Below, one piece after another: positions 25,781-29,534 of a stretch of DNA of 29,534 nucleotides. The notes beneath the pieces are model-generated. The model saw nothing but the letters and a program-made list of their open reading frames with translations. It was not told the origin of the DNA and did no database searches. Source of the DNA: a virus; the IMG/VR virus record IMGVR_UViG_3300042302_000077, positions 1 to 29,534 of that record; one strand, written 5' to 3'. The translations under genes and the position numbers were made by a program. Position 1 is the first letter of the stretch, and every line of letters starts with the position of its first letter.

Positions 25781-27912
25781 ACTACGTTGAGGAGTTCAAA
25801 TGATGCTTTGCCTGTGGTCATATTTAGACTCACGTTGTTTATGACGTACTTGGTGTTGTTCCAAATGATTGCATTCTGAAGGTTCAGCGTTATGATTTTG
25901 CCGATGGGCAAGACCGCTTCTACGTTGTACACCCTTCTTGCTTTCGAGTATAGGTCGGTAATGTAGTTTGACCACTCGTTGTTGTAGAGGCTTTGGTTTA
26001 CCGATTGCAGGTGGTATGGGTCTATGTCTGCGCCAAACGTAATTGCGTGTGATGAGGCAGCACTTTGGTAGCGGTTTGACGTATTAGCATACCAAGCGAT
26101 GTTCACTTGTTCGTGAGTGCCATCTGCATTTACAAATGTTAAAGGATTTGTTTCTTCAAGGTCGTAGTTATCAAAGTAGCCATAAAACAATACGGGCGCA
26201 CCCAAGTATGGGTTGAATATACCATCCTCGTTTGCTTCGCTTGTGATGCTTTTGTACACGAGTACGTTTGTGAGAACTCCGTTTGCTTGGTCAGTAAGCC
26301 TTTCAAATAGCGGACATTCAAACGGAACCTCAATAATAAAATCATCGCCATCAAAACTAAAGGTGTTGTTCAAATCCCCAAAGCCTACGTTGTTTGTCTG
26401 TAAGTATTGAAATCCAATTATTGCTTGGGTCTCTTGGTACTTAAATTCAATCTCCCTGTAAAGGGGTGGGCGGTTCACGACATACTCCGTGATATCAAGA
26501 TAGGTCTGATAGTTTTGGTCGGTTCCTGCTGCGTACCAATCCTCCAACGGCTGAAGCAAGAAGCTCGTTGATGTAGTTGGTACAATCACCATATTGTACA
26601 TCTTCAGAATCCCTGCCAAGAAGTCCTTTACCTTTATTTCGGGCATTATGTCCGAAACCACCACGTTGAAGGAATAGCTTGCTGATAAGGTTTGGTCAAC
26701 CGAGAACTCGCTTGTAGCAGTTATAGAATCAATACCCGAATAGTCCGTGCATTGGTATGTCATTGCCGTAGGGGTCTGCGGCCTAATAAACAACTGCACC
26801 GTATCGCCTGCGGCAAAAGACAAAGCAGCCATTGTTGTAGTTACAGAAGATGCAGCGTGTGCAGGAACTAATACAGAAAAATCAAAAATCCCATTACGGA
26901 ATACAGAAAGCTCATAGTTTTCGCTTACGTCTTTCATTGTGATTTGTAAGTCGTATGGCGCATCGTCAGGAACAGTCCAAGTATCGGTTGTTAAATTGAA
27001 CTGCGAACCGCTACCCGTATTGCGATTCATATTTATTAACTGATAAGCAATGTCGTTGCCACCTGCAAATAGATACCCCTCGTAGCGATGCAGCCATAGC
27101 GACAAATCAACAAACGGAGTAGCAGACAAGAATGAACCTGTAAACGTGATGCCGTATTGGGCTGCTATTGCATTAAGAATAGATTGAACCTTGAGCGCGG
27201 GCTTTAACTCGTAGTAGCGGATTCCACGCTGACCTGCGCCCCCCGAATGATGAGCGATATTGTTTTCGTTATTAGCAGCACCACCACTACCACTCCGATA
27301 AAACCAATTCTTTACAGGGCTGCAAAGCGGATAAAACAAGCCTGTGTCATCATTGGTGGTTAGCTTATTAAATACCACAGTATCGGTGTACTCGTGGTTG
27401 AACTCTGCAAAGTCAACGTCATACAGATAGTCCTCGCCAAACAAGTCCGTAAGCGTTACCACATCCCCATAGAACGTCAAGGTGTAAGCATACGGCTCCG
27501 TGCCTTTCAACTGCACGTTCTCTACCTCTATCACGCCTGTGCGGAAGGGTAAGGAGTTTATTTCAATTCTTGCTTCTTGTCTAAACCTGCCATCAAAAGT
27601 ATTGACTACACTTGTAGTACTTGCGCCCGAATTCCAAGCCGTGTTCCAAGTATTCCAAGTGATACCTATGCTATTCCATACAGGGCTACCGCCCGTCTCG
27701 GTGGTGATTAGCGACTCCGTGATATTGGCGTTGTAGTAGTGCTGAAGTATCTCGTTATTTCTTGGGCTTGCAGGAATAGTGAATCCCTGCGTGAAGTCCG
27801 TGAACACCTTTGAAATATCCTGCACGTTCTGCACCGAGAGGTTGATGCTGATCTCCTCATCATCAAAGATGTCTAGGCGAAAGCCATTGACGTAAATATC
27901 AACCTTGTTCAT
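25777..27912 (-). CDS. Baseplate / tail tip structural protein, 711 aa
   Basis: The 711-aa protein opens MNKVDIYVNGFRLDIFDDEE and continues INLSVQNVQDISKVFTDFTQGFTIPAS, an N-terminus I recall from large tail proteins of Bacteroidota phages. The rest is beta-rich with glycine/asparagine loops. Residues near 80-100 carry a Trp-rich insertion (WNSIGITWNTWNTAWNSG). It overlaps both neighbours by 4 bases (ATGA). A role as a distal tail or tail-associated protein is likely. Confidence 0.8.
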   Translation of the reverse strand: MNKVDIYVNGFRLDIFDDEEISINLSVQNVQDISKVFTDFTQGFTIPASPRNNEILQHYYNANITESLITTETGGSPVWNSIGITWNTWNTAWNSGASTTSVVNTFDGRFRQEARIEINSLPFRTGVIEVENVQLKGTEPYAYTLTFYGDVVTLTDLFGEDYLYDVDFAEFNHEYTDTVVFNKLTTNDDTGLFYPLCSPVKNWFYRSGSGGAANNENNIAHHSGGAGQRGIRYYELKPALKVQSILNAIAAQYGITFTGSFLSATPFVDLSLWLHRYEGYLFAGGNDIAYQLINMNRNTGSGSQFNLTTDTWTVPDDAPYDLQITMKDVSENYELSVFRNGIFDFSVLVPAHAASSVTTTMAALSFAAGDTVQLFIRPQTPTAMTYQCTDYSGIDSITATSEFSVDQTLSASYSFNVVVSDIMPEIKVKDFLAGILKMYNMVIVPTTSTSFLLQPLEDWYAAGTDQNYQTYLDITEYVVNRPPLYREIEFKYQETQAIIGFQYLQTNNVGFGDLNNTFSFDGDDFIIEVPFECPLFERLTDQANGVLTNVLVYKSITSEANEDGIFNPYLGAPVLFYGYFDNYDLEETNPLTFVNADGTHEQVNIAWYANTSNRYQSAASSHAITFGADIDPYHLQSVNQSLYNNEWSNYITDLYSKARRVYNVEAVLPIGKIITLNLQNAIIWNNTKYVINNVSLNMTTGKASFELLNVV

Positions 27913-29138
27913 CGTACCAAACTGCGCTCATCAAATCCGAAGTCAAAGGACATTGTGTAATTGATAAGCTTTGTGTTCACGCTCTTTTGGTATTCTATGC
28001 TTCCACGATTCGGAACGGCACTCACCCAGTTGCTATTGGTATAGACCGCGACATACTCACTCATCAGAATGTCCTCAATAGTTTCATCGTAGTCTTGGTC
28101 AACGAACCCTGTGTTTAGAGTTAGAGTGTTGCGAGAGTTGACGTTGAAGGATTGGTACTTGCCTATCTCCAAAGACGGGGTGGTGAAGCCATCGTTGTAG
28201 ATGCTCTTTTGGTAGGAGTCTTGCGTGAAGTTACCACGCTCATCGCTGCGCTTAAAGAAGGTGATGAAGTCAGCAACGCCAAAGCGGTTGATAAACGCCA
28301 CCTGTACAGGCGTGTACTTTGCCTCACATTGAACATAGTACCTCACCGTTCCAATCGTGGTATTGGATGCATTCTTTAGAATTACATCGTAGTACTGCCC
28401 TATGCCACCATTAGGTTGCTCGCTTGGCTTTATCTCGGTAGGTAAAAAAGGATTGTTCTCAAGGTTTGCAGGGCCGACTCCTGCATAGATTACAAGGTTT
28501 TGTGAGTTGTTGGTTGCGCGTGTTGGTGGGGCGGTGCTTACGGAACTCACATAGAAATCATCAGAATCACCACTCTGCCAACTAATGATAATTTTAGCAA
28601 GACCATTATTTACGCTATTGTTAATCGCAAGGGATTCGTAGTTACCGACAAGCACCTGCCGATTGCGATTCGTGGCAAGCACGGCCTGCGTTACCGCAAC
28701 AGGGGCGATGTTATCACGGGTTGCCCATCCATCGGTAGTTAGGTATGCGTATGCGGTAGGGGATTCATCGGGGAAGGTTGCGTTGGCGGGTGCTGCTCCG
28801 TTGTTAGAGAATGTCACAGAGCCTTCGGGTACTATCCACAACGCCTCACCCTGCGGACTCTGCGTGTAGCCTATGTCATTCCATACGCTAAAGTCGTGGT
28901 AGAACTCCGAGCGCACAAGGTCGCTGATTTCAAAGTTGATGACTTGGTTTATTGAATAGTCTTTGCTCAACGAGTAGTTAAACGAACCCGATGCAGCAAG
29001 GACACCTGTGCGAATACGCAAGTTCAAGTCCATCTCCGTAAGCGTGTCAAGCGCAAGAGCGTTATTCTTTGCCGTGATAAATTGTGGGCTTCTTGCCATA
29101 GCAAGGCTGCTCGGTGTGGAAAATACAGGTGTACTCAT
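27909..29138 (-). CDS. Tail structural protein, 409 aa
   Basis: The 409-aa protein (MSTPVFSTPSSLAMARSPQF...) is beta-rich with many Asn/Ser/Thr; characteristic parts are NQVINFEISDLVRSEF, KYTPVQVAFINRFGVADFITFFK and a C-terminal NTKLINYTMSFDFGFDERSLVR. Such segments occur in Bacteroidota phage tail proteins that I recall next to the baseplate gene. The ATG overlaps the upstream stop as ATGA; an ATG 39 bases later (MARSPQF) is an alternative. Confidence 0.8.
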   Translation of the reverse strand: MSTPVFSTPSSLAMARSPQFITAKNNALALDTLTEMDLNLRIRTGVLAASGSFNYSLSKDYSINQVINFEISDLVRSEFYHDFSVWNDIGYTQSPQGEALWIVPEGSVTFSNNGAAPANATFPDESPTAYAYLTTDGWATRDNIAPVAVTQAVLATNRNRQVLVGNYESLAINNSVNNGLAKIIISWQSGDSDDFYVSSVSTAPPTRATNNSQNLVIYAGVGPANLENNPFLPTEIKPSEQPNGGIGQYYDVILKNASNTTIGTVRYYVQCEAKYTPVQVAFINRFGVADFITFFKRSDERGNFTQDSYQKSIYNDGFTTPSLEIGKYQSFNVNSRNTLTLNTGFVDQDYDETIEDILMSEYVAVYTNSNWVSAVPNRGSIEYQKSVNTKLINYTMSFDFGFDERSLVR

Positions 29139-29534
29139 TTGGTGGTTCTAAAGTCTTCTTCTGTTAGTTTGAATGCCTCTACTAATTCGGGCGGTAGTTT
29201 GGCAAAGCCGAGTTTGAATGGTGTGGTAAAGAAATTAGTGGGTCTAATACCCTGCCGATATACCGACTCACGCACCGCATAAGGATTTAGTCCTTTGCTC
29301 TCTGCCCAAGCCTTGAATGCAGATACTGGAGGCTTCTTGTCCTTGTAGGCAAATGGACTATTCGGTGCTTTCTGCCTCCATATCTTGCCCTTGTTGTTTG
29401 TTCTCTTAAATGCGCTTGTAGTCTTTCTTGTGCCTCCTGCTCCCTTTACGCCTTGATCTTGGAACTGACCATAATCCTCCATAAAGAAACTCATTGAGAA
29501 CTTATCATTTGAGTAGTACACGCTATACCGAAGT
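29135..29534 (-). CDS. Tail completion-type protein, C-terminal part (split by window ends)
   Basis: This is the second half of the gene starting at 262 and cut by base 1. The frame is open to the window edge, so a start at GTG 29521 would be an artefact of the cut. The C-terminal part is basic, with KGKIWRQKAPNSPFAYKDKK and LNPYAVRESVYRQGIRPTNFF, the latter resembling the end of HK97-gp10-like proteins (G-x2-PT-x-F). The whole protein is 172 aa and its stop overlaps the next ATG (ATGA). Confidence 0.8.
   Translation of the reverse strand, partial: LRYSVYYSNDKFSMSFFMEDYGQFQDQGVKGAGGTRKTTSAFKRTNNKGKIWRQKAPNSPFAYKDKKPPVSAFKAWAESKGLNPYAVRESVYRQGIRPTNFFTTPFKLGFAKLPPELVEAFKLTEEDFRTTK
29409..29534. 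repeat. Terminal direct repeat, right copy (circular closure)
   Basis: Exact copy of 18-143. Removing one copy leaves a 29,391-bp circle on which all genes form a continuous same-strand series. Confidence 0.9.

Noticed and set aside
29135-29521. Complete 128-aa gene starting at GTG 29521
   Set aside because: The frame remains open to the window edge and continues through the circular junction to ATG 262, which is coupled to the upstream stop codon.
1-29534. Temperate lifestyle genes (integrase, repressor, attachment site)
   Set aside because: No tyrosine or serine recombinase motif and no repressor-like gene divergent from the early promoter was found; all genes are on one strand.
1-29534. 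tRNA or other structured RNA genes
   Set aside because: I saw no tRNA-like CCA-terminated cloverleaf or TTCRANNY box outside genes in the few intergenic stretches; a proper covariance search could not be run.

Overview
The window looks like one complete, circularly closing genome of a small tailed phage (siphovirus-like, about 29.4 kb) whose host is probably in the Bacteroidota. Bases 18-143 recur exactly at 29409-29534. Joining the ends across this 126-bp overlap restores a single 172-codon gene that is cut in two by the window, which gives a circle of 29,391 bp. Every gene I can support lies on the minus strand, so transcription runs from high to low coordinates and the circle is a set of head-to-tail transcription units. 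The host call rests on promoters of the form TTG-N19-TAnnTTTG, A/T-rich leaders with few Shine-Dalgarno sequences, and many protein families I recall from Bacteroidota phages. It is an inference.

Layout in transcription order. A 297-bp gene-free control region (13742-14038) with several short palindromes and a promoter-like sequence opens the early region (13738 down to about 5180). This holds a DUF3310 protein, RusA-like resolvase, an SSB-like protein, a DnaB-type helicase, a protein with a DnaA-type DNA-binding domain, a sigma-factor-like protein, PD-(D/E)XK nucleases, a cytosine-5 DNA methyltransferase, an extremely acidic protein next to it, and many genes of 34-75 codons. No DNA polymerase, primase, integrase or repressor was recognised. 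A cassette of two glycosyltransferases and one methyltransferase (5185-3208) follows, then an HNH protein and terS/terL.

The late region starts with a gene that carries a nine-T slippery run and two overlapping reading frames (probable -1 frameshift, tail assembly chaperone). It continues through tail completion and baseplate genes (across the window ends), tape measure, prohead protease, scaffold, major capsid, probable tail tube, portal, head-tail adaptor, a homing endonuclease and tail fibre. It ends in a lysis block of two small holin-like membrane proteins, an M15 endolysin and a lipoprotein/TM fusion matching a unimolecular spanin. Relative to transcription, the capsid block is reversed compared with the common portal-protease-scaffold-capsid order.

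The most interesting regulatory signals are two leader classes: AAAACCAATC close upstream of early start codons (twice fused to a TATATTTG promoter in an identical 29-bp block), and AAAGGTTATTT-like upstream of some late genes. Also notable are the repeat-rich control regions at 13742-14038 and 14884-15044 and the dual-frame chaperone gene. Function calls come from reading motifs and remembered family patterns; no search was run.
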